64,000 nucleotides of DNA from Sedimentisphaerales bacterium (GTDB lineage: Bacteria > Planctomycetota > Phycisphaerae > Sedimentisphaerales > Anaerobacaceae). Both the position numbers and the translations under genes were made by a program. Below, piece after piece: positions 18,155-25,354 of the stretch. The stretch's first letter is position 1. Every line of letters begins with the position of its first letter. The stretch covers positions 32,938-96,937 of the forward strand of contig JAFGEF010000102.1 in NCBI GenBank assembly GCA_016931715.1, read 5' to 3'. The notes beneath the pieces were generated by a model that was given only the letters and a program-made list of their open reading frames with translations, was not told the origin of the DNA and made no database searches.

Positions 18155-18619
18155 TTATAAATGTGTCAACATAACGTATATGAAATGCATCGCAAACATT
18201 AGGAATGGGAACTTTTCTTTTAATACTTGGTCGAGTACCTCATGCGTCACAAGAACAAATCCTTTGGATTTGGCGCAAGCAATCAACCACCCATCTGCAC
18301 TATTTGCAAAATCAGCCTTAGCCACATCTGAAAATTGGCTTTGAGCTTGTACCCATCTCATTACGTCACTATAGGATTCAATAATGCCTTCTTCATCAGT
18401 CGAAACGAATGCACTATTGAATTGCGATGTTGTCCATGCCGCAAGTTCATCTTTTCCTCGCTCAAGCTCCTGTTTGACACGATCAATACCTTGAAGTTGA
18501 CCACTTGTTGCATATTGAATCAAATTTTCCCAGAATGCAGGAGCAATATCGAATGCGTAATAACGTCGTGCCGCTTCAATAAACACGTTAGCATCGAGAA
18601 CATATTTAGCACAATCCAA
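18155..18619 (-). CDS. DUF4411 PIN-like toxin
   Basis: 154 residues. The N-terminal YVLDANVFIEAARRYYAFDI with the acidic residue in LDAN, the middle GIDRVKQELERGKDEL and the C-terminal ADGWLIACAKSKGFVLVTHE make a PIN-like nuclease of the DUF4411 family. It starts with TTG, eight bases after GGAGG, and begins only two bases after the stop of the upstream ImmA-type gene. The gene pair is a recognised predicted toxin-antitoxin arrangement in which the DUF4411 protein is the RNase toxin. Confidence 0.82.
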   Translation of the reverse strand: MDCAKYVLDANVFIEAARRYYAFDIAPAFWENLIQYATSGQLQGIDRVKQELERGKDELAAWTTSQFNSAFVSTDEEGIIESYSDVMRWVQAQSQFSDVAKADFANSADGWLIACAKSKGFVLVTHEVLDQVLKEKFPFLMFAMHFIYVMLTHL

Positions 18620-18621
18620 TG

Positions 18622-19773
18622 TTATGCTCCTCCAAATCCAAGAGAAGAGGCATAATAATCGAATGTTTTACCGTATAAATCAGTCAGCCGATATGCTTCA
18701 GAGTAAAGCAGCTTGCCCTCCTTAACTGCTCTAATTACTGTAGAAGCAAATCGCTGACCTATTCGGAGATTCTGATTTGCATAGAAATCACCTCCTGCTG
18801 AACGATTATCAGCAATACGACGTTCATCGTTTTGGTAAGCTCGATAGAAATTCAGAAAGACTTCTCTATTGATAAGATTTATGTCCAATACCCTGCGAGC
18901 TGCCACAAGCGAACTAACCTTAAATTTACCTGCAATTGTCTGAAATGGATCCGAATCTTCCTTTACAGAAGACCATATCTGGCGCAATTCACGTTGCGGA
19001 ACAAGAAACTCTGCTGCTACCCTATTACATGCCCGTTCTACTGGATCATCAGCGGGTTGCATTTCACGCAAATCAAATGCAGCACTGCTTCCAAAAAACA
19101 CATGTGCCAATTCGTGAGCAAGAGTAAACATTTGTGCCGCTTTGCCATCAGAACCATTTACAAATACCAAAGGAGCATAATTATCCACCAAAACAAAACC
19201 CCTGAATTCATTTGGATCAAGCTTGCGGTGTGTATTATTACCGATGATGCCATTAACGACTACCAGTATCCCTGCATTCTCAATAGCTTGCCGTAAAGTA
19301 TGAAGTGCATCTGTCCATGTCTGCTCAGCAGTCGCCCATCCCACATTTAGATTTAATGATTTCAGTATTTTTGTTACAACTAAATTCGGTTGTTCATCGT
19401 GTCGTACAGATCCCACGAACGGCAGTTCATTCTGACCCTGCTCCAATATGAATTCACGCATCCAAGCTTGTCTGCGTTGCATTATCTGAATAGTCTCAAA
19501 GAGATCTGTACTTGGTATAGCTAAAGTCTCATCTCGAATCGTGCGAAAAAGAGGTATTGGTAATCGTAACTCTGGCGGTGTAGTAAGGAAAAAGAAACCG
19601 AGTGGTGTAAGTGTAGCTTTAGCCAACAATTCCAATTGCTTCAAAGTAGGTTTTATTTCTCCGCTTACCCATTCATGGATTTTAGGAAATTTCTGTTCTA
19701 ATTCATCTATTTCCATTCCACAGCGATGTACCGCCCAATTTAAAACCTCTTTATTTATTGCTACTCTGCTCAT
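18622..19773 (-). CDS. XRE/ImmA-IrrE (COG2856) antitoxin-type protein
   Basis: 383 residues. The N-terminal 70 residues form a degenerate XRE-like helix-turn-helix (VLNWAVHRCGMEIDELEQKF and HEWVSGEIKPTLKQLELLAK); the middle has the ImmA/IrrE zinc-peptidase motif LAHELAHVFFG with ACNRVAAEFLVP as the second half. The domain pair occurs in antitoxins and phage repressor-cleaving proteases. It has a good AAGGAG site, precedes the DUF4411 toxin by two bases, and the inverted repeat at 19865-19898 may be its operator. Confidence 0.85.
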   Translation of the reverse strand: MSRVAINKEVLNWAVHRCGMEIDELEQKFPKIHEWVSGEIKPTLKQLELLAKATLTPLGFFFLTTPPELRLPIPLFRTIRDETLAIPSTDLFETIQIMQRRQAWMREFILEQGQNELPFVGSVRHDEQPNLVVTKILKSLNLNVGWATAEQTWTDALHTLRQAIENAGILVVVNGIIGNNTHRKLDPNEFRGFVLVDNYAPLVFVNGSDGKAAQMFTLAHELAHVFFGSSAAFDLREMQPADDPVERACNRVAAEFLVPQRELRQIWSSVKEDSDPFQTIAGKFKVSSLVAARRVLDINLINREVFLNFYRAYQNDERRIADNRSAGGDFYANQNLRIGQRFASTVIRAVKEGKLLYSEAYRLTDLYGKTFDYYASSLGFGGA

Positions 19774-20068
19774 TCTTATTTCTCCTTACGAATGTTAATT
19801 CTATCGGATAAACCTGCACATATAGGAACAGAATAGATTGAAACAGTTATCATTTTTCTCTTTCATACTGAAATGTTTTTTCATGGTCTTTTCAGTATAT
19901 AATTCTGCAATAATTTATTTTATCAAAGTACAGCATATCTGTCTGCAAATATCTTTAAAACCTATAACAAAAAGAGCATAAATACTTGTTTTTGATATTA
20001 ATAACACCGTTTTTACTCCTTATGTTAGAGGTTCTTAATATCATAACAGATAACTGAATTATAGCATT
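19774..20068. other. intergenic region with a candidate operator
   Basis: Almost 300 bp upstream of the DUF4411/ImmA pair and downstream of leuD. ATACTGAAA at 19865-19873 and TTTCAGTAT at 19890-19898 are exact inverted 9-mers 16 bases apart, and the inner bases ATG and CAT extend the symmetry. Nothing else recognised. Confidence 0.45.
19865..19898. promoter_or_regulatory. inverted repeat, candidate autoregulatory operator
   Basis: Perfect 9-bp arms (ATACTGAAA / TTTCAGTAT) with partly symmetric spacer, about 90 bp upstream of the XRE/ImmA gene. Toxin-antitoxin pairs with an XRE domain usually repress their own promoter through such a site; the role here is inferred. Confidence 0.4.
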
Positions 20069-20554
20069 CTATTTTTTCATTTTTGTTATGTGTTCAAGCA
20101 GACCGCCGTCGTTTATAATTTCCAGTGCAAAGTCCGGCAGCGAATTGAACTTTATGTCTTTACCTGATGTTTTGTTTTTTATCAAGCCTGTCTTAAGATT
20201 GATTTGCAGTTCGTCGCCGTCACGGATTTTGCTCAGGGCATCCTCTGATTCTATCAGGTAGAAGCCATTATTGATCGCGTTGCGATAGAAGATTCGCGCA
20301 AATGTTTTTGCGATAACAGTCTGTACTCCCGCACCGCGAAGCGACCATACCGCGTGCTCGCGTGACGAGCCGCAGCCAAAGTCATCTCCGGCTACGATGC
20401 AGTCGCCTTTCTTGACCTTCCTGACAAAATCCTTGTCCAAATCTTCCATGCAGTGGGCCGCTAATTCTTTTTCGTTATCTGTGTTCAAATAACGTGCCGG
20501 GATTATTTCATCTGTATTAATATGATCTCTTTTATATACATGTGCTTTTGACAT
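20069..20554 (-). CDS. leuD: 3-isopropylmalate dehydratase small subunit
   Basis: 161 residues, the usual length of the short archaeal-type/HACN small subunit. The motif ARYLNTD, then [20 protein letters not shown] with the substrate-binding GSSREHA, and [12 protein letters not shown] define LeuD. With LeuC it isomerises 2-isopropylmalate to 3-isopropylmalate in leucine synthesis. It is separated from leuC by about 330 bp holding a decayed four-helix-bundle gene, whereas the two are normally adjacent. The start has AAGGAAT upstream. Confidence 0.95.
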   Translation of the reverse strand: MSKAHVYKRDHINTDEIIPARYLNTDNEKELAAHCMEDLDKDFVRKVKKGDCIVAGDDFGCGSSREHAVWSLRGAGVQTVIAKTFARIFYRNAINNGFYLIESEDALSKIRDGDELQINLKTGLIKNKTSGKDIKFNSLPDFALEIINDGGLLEHITKMKK

Positions 20555-20575
20555 TTTTTATTCCTTAAAAAAAAT

Positions 20576-20610
20576 AAATTTCTAAATTCTAATATCTAAA
20601 TCCTAAACAA
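20576..20610 (-). repeat. heptad repeat array, left copy
   Basis: Read on the minus strand this is a run of seven-base units of the form (T/A)TTAGNN: TTTAGGA, TTTAGAT, ATTAGAA, TTTAGAA. It lies between the relic gene and leuD and points outwards. A similar array in the opposite orientation bounds the other side of the relic (20850-20886) and a third is at 34027-34060. Confidence 0.65.
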
Positions 20611-20643
20611 ATTACAATAACCAAAAAATAATTTCGTAAAACA

Positions 20644-20847
20644 TCAGTCGTTTTTGGTTACAATTGAACCAAATATGCACATTAACTTATAGGCTTCTGC
20701 CTGTAATTCTTTACTTTCTTTTTCAAGTTCAGCATCGTTATTTGTATCTGCTAATCTTCTTAACGAAATTTCTTACTGCCTTGGCAACTCAAACGTTCTT
20801 TCTTCCAAGTCATACTTTTTTGAATTTTCTTTTTCATTCATTTTCAT
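20644..20847 (-). pseudogene. decayed four-helix-bundle (23S rRNA intervening-sequence type) protein gene
   Basis: The minus strand reads from ATG at 20847: KKYDLEERTFELPRQ, a stop, then in the same frame EISLRRLADTNNDAELEKES and EAYKLMCIFGSIVTKN to a stop at 20644. Both ends match the four-helix-bundle (S23) family, whose members begin with a DLEERTFEFA-like motif and end with an I-F-x-S-I-x-x-K tail. The central 50 or so residues are missing, leaving a stop at the junction, so this is an internal deletion. Such genes occur in rRNA intervening sequences and as scattered single genes of unknown role. Confidence 0.75.
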
Positions 20848-20849
20848 TT

Positions 20850-20886
20850 GTTTAGTATTTAGAGTTTAAATATTAGGATTTCTTCA
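20850..20886 (+). repeat. heptad repeat array, right copy
   Basis: TTTAGTA, TTTAGAG, TTTAAAT, ATTAGGA, TTTCTTC in series immediately upstream of the relic start, oriented opposite to the left copy. Together they form inverted arrays around the relic. The array runs into the last bases of leuC, so the element ends at or within the leuC stop. Confidence 0.65.
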
Positions 20887-22146
20887 TAAGAAGTTTCTTG
20901 GATCGGTTATTTTTCCTTCGACAGCGCTTGCTGCGGCTGTAGCGGGACTTGTCAGATAGACTTCACTCTTCGGATGTCCCATTCTGCCGACGAAATTTCT
21001 GTTGGTTGTGCTTATGCACTTTTCACCTTCAGCAAGGATGCCCATAAAGCCGCCAAGGCAAGCACCGCAGGTCGGAGCAGAAATGACGCAGCCTGCATCG
21101 TAAAATATATCGAATAAGCCTTCGTCTTTCGCCCGTTTCCATATAACAGGTGTTGCAGATACAATCAGTGTGCGAATGGCAACCTGTTTGCCTTTGAGGA
21201 TTGTCGCGGCTATGCGCAAGTCCTCAATCCTGCCGTTCGTACAGCTTCCGATATATGCCTGGTCCATTTTCATACCTGCGCACTGACCGACAGGTACGCC
21301 GCCGCTGGGTAAGTGCGGCAAAGCCACCATTGGCTCAATAGTCGAACAGTCGAACGTCTCTGTTGCGATATATTCGGCGTCACTATCCGATTTGAAAACA
21401 GTATATTCCTTTTTGTCCCTGAGATGCTCGTCGAGATACTGTTTTGTTATATCATCGAAACCAATTATGCCGCTTTTGGCTCCGGCTTCGATTGCCATGT
21501 TCGTAATTGTCATTCTTGCTTCCATCGACATTTCAGCAAGCGCGGGACCGACAAACTCCATAGCCCTGTAAAGTGCGCCGTCTGTTCCGATTCGAGCTAT
21601 AACAGCCAGGATGACGTCTTTGCTGTACACACCATGTCCGAGAGAGCCGTTTAGTACGAACTTCATCGAAGCGGGCACTTTGAACCACAATTGTCCCGTC
21701 GCAATGGCAGCCGCTGTATCCGTCGAACCTATACCCGTACTGAAAGCGGCGAAAGCTCCGTAGGTACATGTATGTGAATCACCTCCGACAATCACTTCAC
21801 CGGGCCTGATATGTCCCTGCTCCGGAAGAAGCGCGTGACATACGCCAGCCCTGCCGATTTTATAGTAATATTTTATTTTCTGCCTTTTCGCCCAGTCATC
21901 GAGACGCTTGTGCAACTCTGCGCTTTTTATATCTTTCGCAGGCTGAAAATGGTCCGGCGTTACGACAATTTTTTCCGGGTCGAAAACTTTATCTATTCCT
22001 TTTTCGACGAGCATTGTAATCGCAGGCGGAGTTGTCACATCGTGACACATCACGACATCGATTTTAGCATCGACAAGGTCACCTGCTTTGACTTTGTCTT
22101 TACCTGCTGATTTTGCCAATATTTTTTCTGTAATCGTCATTCCCAT
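20884..22146 (-). CDS. leuC: 3-isopropylmalate dehydratase large subunit
   Basis: 420 residues, aconitase superfamily, of the short homoaconitase/IPMI type. The [4Fe-4S] ligands are in [14 protein letters not shown] and in [34 protein letters not shown] and [11 protein letters not shown] are further signatures. It works with LeuD. It starts at 22146 after AAGGAATAATATT. It lies 72 bp after the HEPN-type gene and 330 bp before leuD, so the leucine operon is interrupted on both sides. Confidence 0.95.
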   Translation of the reverse strand: MGMTITEKILAKSAGKDKVKAGDLVDAKIDVVMCHDVTTPPAITMLVEKGIDKVFDPEKIVVTPDHFQPAKDIKSAELHKRLDDWAKRQKIKYYYKIGRAGVCHALLPEQGHIRPGEVIVGGDSHTCTYGAFAAFSTGIGSTDTAAAIATGQLWFKVPASMKFVLNGSLGHGVYSKDVILAVIARIGTDGALYRAMEFVGPALAEMSMEARMTITNMAIEAGAKSGIIGFDDITKQYLDEHLRDKKEYTVFKSDSDAEYIATETFDCSTIEPMVALPHLPSGGVPVGQCAGMKMDQAYIGSCTNGRIEDLRIAATILKGKQVAIRTLIVSATPVIWKRAKDEGLFDIFYDAGCVISAPTCGACLGGFMGILAEGEKCISTTNRNFVGRMGHPKSEVYLTSPATAAASAVEGKITDPRNFL

Positions 22147-22218
22147 AATATTATTCCTTTTCTTATAATTTCAACCTCGACAAAGCTGTTCAGCAAAGCC
22201 GGGTTTTTCATTTTTTCA

Positions 22219-22761
22219 TTAGGTCTTTTCTAAAGAAAACAAATTTTGTATTTCATACATCAATGTGGATAGAATTTTGTAAGCTGTCTCAGGGGTCACT
22301 TTTGAGGGAGTAGCCTTTTTCGGATTTTTATGTGCTATCCAATCTCTATATTTTTTTATGTTTTTTGCATCACCAATTAATTGTGTACTAACCATGCCGT
22401 TCTTAAACATATCCAAAACATCCTCCACTTTCCAATATTCTACAGCATCGGTCAGCTTATCGAATAGCTTCTGCGAAAAAGACAAAGGATGTTTCTCAAG
22501 GAGAATGCTTCCTGCTTCCTGTACATGATTGAACATAAAACGCTCAAAAGCAATCCATAGTGACAAAACTACATAATCTTCTGTCTCTCTTCGACTCTTC
22601 ACTATTTTATCTGTCGCATCTTCAATTGATTTACCTATAAAACCAGTATCCCTCATAAAGTATTCATTTTCCCTGTTAATCGTTCTTTGAGCAACTTTTA
22701 GACAATCTCCGGTAATTTGATAAAATTCCCAGATCGGCAGTAATGGATTGTCATAATTCAT
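22219..22761 (-). CDS. putative HEPN-domain RNase toxin
   Basis: About 180 residues, all alpha-helical in character, not a family I can name. The key observation is RDWIAH (Arg139 and His144), the R-x4-H active-site motif of HEPN ribonucleases, in the C-terminal third, preceded by helices such as YVVLSLWIAFERFMFNHVQE. I choose ATG at 22761, nine bases after GGAGG, over a start 15 codons earlier that lies deep in the upstream gene. Its ATG overlaps the previous stop by 11 bases, which suggests obligate co-expression. A toxin role with the upstream protein as antidote is inference. Confidence 0.65.
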   Translation of the reverse strand: MNYDNPLLPIWEFYQITGDCLKVAQRTINRENEYFMRDTGFIGKSIEDATDKIVKSRRETEDYVVLSLWIAFERFMFNHVQEAGSILLEKHPLSFSQKLFDKLTDAVEYWKVEDVLDMFKNGMVSTQLIGDAKNIKKYRDWIAHKNPKKATPSKVTPETAYKILSTLMYEIQNLFSLEKT

Positions 22762-23233
22762 AATCAGAAACCTCCGAGAGTAAGTCAATGAAAAGTTCAC
22801 TGTCAACCAATCGTGCTTTACCCCTGGGTTTATTTTCTATCCAGTACCAGCCAGGCTGGTCCACTCCCTTAAATAAAGGTCTTGATATTTCTTCAACTTT
22901 TTCTGCAGAACTGGAAACTGACATTTTCATATGCGGCCCTTCTATTTGCAAATAGACTAAATAAGCTCTGTCTATTATTCCAATAATATCGACACGGCCT
23001 TCTGCACCGATTATCCAGGCACCTGCTGGCTGCAATTCTGCTATCTTTTTGCCCTCTTTGTCCTCAATTAAAAGTCCTGGCACTTTATATATACCAGACA
23101 TCTCTTCGTTGAGTTCAACCTCTTTTTCTTTAGCAATGAGCTTCTTTGCTTTGATCCACTTTTTAACCTGGTCGTATAAGTCTTTTACCCTTATAATATA
23201 TTTCTGTTTTCTTTGATCGACTTTCGTTTCCAT
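22751..23233 (-). CDS. uncharacterised partner of the HEPN-type protein
   Basis: 160 residues that I do not recognise. The first 55 are strongly charged and helical (DLYDQVKKWIKAKKLIAKEK), followed by a beta-rich domain (about 65-160) with AELQPAGAWIIGAEGRVDII, YLVYLQIEGPHMKM and QPGWYWIENKPRGKARLVDS. No catalytic pattern is evident. It begins 26 bp after leuA on the same strand with its own AGAGG site, and its stop overlaps the HEPN-type start. By analogy with two-gene modules it could be an antitoxin or sensor, but this is not shown. Confidence 0.7.
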   Translation of the reverse strand: METKVDQRKQKYIIRVKDLYDQVKKWIKAKKLIAKEKEVELNEEMSGIYKVPGLLIEDKEGKKIAELQPAGAWIIGAEGRVDIIGIIDRAYLVYLQIEGPHMKMSVSSSAEKVEEISRPLFKGVDQPGWYWIENKPRGKARLVDSELFIDLLSEVSDYEL

Positions 23234-23259
23234 TTTTTTACCTCTGATTTTTTGATAAT

Positions 23260-24819
23260 TTACAATTCGACTTTCAATTCGGATTTTTCGCCCTTGTCGG
23301 CGACCATTCTATTAATGGCATCGACGTAGGCTTTTGCGCTTGCTTCGATAATATCAGTCGAAATACCTCTGCCAATATAGGTTCTGCCATCGGTACTGAT
23401 TCTTACAATCGCTTCGCCGAGAGCTTCCTTGCCGCCCGTAACAGCGCGGATAGTATAGTTCTCCAGCTTGGGAGATAAACCAGTCGCTTCACGTATAGCC
23501 TCATAAGCGGCATCGACCGGACCATCACCGCAGGCGGCTGCCTGTTTTACCTGGTCTTTGACTTTTATTTTCACGCTTGCGGTCGGCAAAGTCCCGGTCC
23601 CGCTTGCTACGTGCAGATATTCAAGCTGATAAGCCTGCTCTATAATATGGATTTCTTCGTTAATAATCGCAGCTATGTCTTCTTCGAAAACTTCTTTTTT
23701 CTTGTCTGCTATTTCCAGAAATCTCTGATAAGCATTTTCCGTTTCCTGCTTATTGAGATTGAATCCAAGCTGTTTGCATTTGTTGACAAAGCCGTGTCTG
23801 CCTGTATGTCTTCCCAGAACCATTCGCGAGCCTCGAAGACCTACACTTTCGGGAGTCATAATTTCGTACGTCGTGCGCTCCTTGAGCACTCCATCGACAT
23901 GCACGCCTGATTCGTGCGCAAAGGCATTTGCGCCGACAATCGCCTTGTTGGGCTGAATTACAAAGCCGGTTAATTGCGAGACAAGCTGGCTTGTTCTGTA
24001 AATCTCTTTCGTATTAATATTAGTTGACAGGCCGCCTGCACTCTGAGTTGCGAAAAAGTCCGGGCGCGTCTTTATTCCCATTACGACTTCTTCGAGCGCG
24101 GCGTTACCGGCACGCTCGCCCATTCCATTTATGGCGCACTCGATTTGCCTTGCGCCGTTACGCACGCCTGCCAGAGAATTCGCGACAGCCATGCCAAGGT
24201 CGTTATGACAATGTGTGCTAATGACACACTTGTCTATGCCGGGCACATCTGACTTAAGCTGCGCGATAATTCTGCCGTATTCGTAAGGCAGAACGTAGCC
24301 TACAGTATCAGGTATATTCAAAGTGGTTGCACCGGCTTCGATAACAGCCGTCAAAATCTCAATCAAAAAAGGCATTTCACTCCTGCAGGCATCTTCCGGT
24401 GAAAACTCGATATCTTTAACAAAGTTTCCAGCGAATTTGACTGCGGCAACTGCCATTTTCAGAACTTCATCGCTGTTCTTTTTGAGCTTGTGCTTCATAT
24501 GCACAGGCGAAGTCGCGATGAACGTATGTATTCGTTTCTTTTTCGCCGGAGCTATTGCCTTGCCGGCGGATTCGATATCACCTTCGCTGGCGCGTGCCAG
24601 AGCCGCTATGGTCGGTCCCTGTACCTGCTCTGCGACAAGCCTTGTAGCCTCGAACTGCGCCGGGCTGGATACGGGGAAGCCTGCTTCGATAATATCCACG
24701 CCCAGAATCGCTAACTGCTGGGCAATTTCGAGCTTTTCTGCTATCGACAACGAAGCGCCTGGCGACTGCTCGCCATCCCGCAAGGTCGTATCGAATATTA
24801 TTACTTTTTCTTCTGACAT
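23260..24819 (-). CDS. leuA: 2-isopropylmalate synthase
   Basis: 519 residues, full length. The DRE-TIM barrel starts with [20 protein letters not shown] (metal and catalytic residues), has [20 protein letters not shown] with the metal His-x-His, and [16 protein letters not shown]. The C-terminal LeuA regulatory domain (about 385-510, [20 protein letters not shown] onward) is complete, so leucine feedback inhibition is expected. It condenses acetyl-CoA with 2-oxoisovalerate, the first step of leucine synthesis, and is the first gene of the minus-strand operon leading to leuC and leuD. Confidence 0.97.
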   Translation of the reverse strand: MSEEKVIIFDTTLRDGEQSPGASLSIAEKLEIAQQLAILGVDIIEAGFPVSSPAQFEATRLVAEQVQGPTIAALARASEGDIESAGKAIAPAKKKRIHTFIATSPVHMKHKLKKNSDEVLKMAVAAVKFAGNFVKDIEFSPEDACRSEMPFLIEILTAVIEAGATTLNIPDTVGYVLPYEYGRIIAQLKSDVPGIDKCVISTHCHNDLGMAVANSLAGVRNGARQIECAINGMGERAGNAALEEVVMGIKTRPDFFATQSAGGLSTNINTKEIYRTSQLVSQLTGFVIQPNKAIVGANAFAHESGVHVDGVLKERTTYEIMTPESVGLRGSRMVLGRHTGRHGFVNKCKQLGFNLNKQETENAYQRFLEIADKKKEVFEEDIAAIINEEIHIIEQAYQLEYLHVASGTGTLPTASVKIKVKDQVKQAAACGDGPVDAAYEAIREATGLSPKLENYTIRAVTGGKEALGEAIVRISTDGRTYIGRGISTDIIEASAKAYVDAINRMVADKGEKSELKVEL

Positions 24820-25354
24820 AATATTTTCTCCTGCTTAATAATCCGGCTTTAATGCTTTTGTTAATACTCACTCGAGCGAACGCCGGGACAAAACAATTTT
24901 GCTCTATAAATCGTGCTTTATAGCTATACTTTGTAGAACAGTAAAGTACTAATTATGCCGCAAACTGAGCAAAAATGCTATGATTTTACGAAAAATGAAA
25001 GGAAATAGTTTGTAGATGCTTGATTTATTGCGCCGCGGGGCGCAAAAGGAGGCCGCTAAGCCTGAGAACGGCTTCGATAACAAAACACGATGTAAACCTA
25101 TTGTTCATGACTTAAATTATACAAATATAATTTCCCATTGCAACATTATTTTAAATAATTTTCATTTCATGTATCACAATATATGATATTTTTTATTTCT
25201 ATACTTGTCCCCAAAACAATAAAATGCAATAATATGGAGGTTTTTAGAAATTTTGCCCGGTTTATAGATTCTGGATTTCATGTGAGATGTTTTTTGCGAA
25301 TCTTAAACTTAGCAGAGAAAAAAATATACTGTTTTAGTAGAGAGAGAAGTTGTT
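24820..25354. other. divergent intergenic region, leuA / autotransporter
   Basis: 535 bases without a convincing gene. A GC-rich hairpin is at 25028-25045 (TTGCGCC, loop GCGG, GGCGCAA), which stands out from the AT-rich surroundings. It lies in the possible leader of leuA on the minus strand. I could not find a run of leucine codons, a T-box or another known leucine control element. The plus-strand part near 25180-25350 is AT-rich and probably carries the autotransporter promoter. Confidence 0.4.

Noticed and set aside
20664..20855. A 63-codon plus-strand frame between leuD and leuC
   Set aside because: It is antisense to the clearly recognisable four-helix-bundle relic on the minus strand and has a Phe/Leu-rich composition caused by the A-rich opposite strand.
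22762..22806. A longer start for the HEPN-type gene, 15 codons upstream
   Set aside because: The ATG at 22761 has GGAGG at good spacing, whereas the earlier one lies deep inside the upstream gene without a site.
24578..24871. A 97-codon minus-strand frame overlapping the start of leuA
   Set aside because: It lies out of frame over conserved leuA coding sequence and encodes an arginine-rich nonsense-like product. I see no leucine-codon run that would make it an attenuator leader.
24820..25180. T-box or leucine riboswitch upstream of leuA
   Set aside because: No T-box sequence (TGGNACCGCG-like) or specifier-loop arrangement is visible, only a 7-bp GC-rich hairpin.
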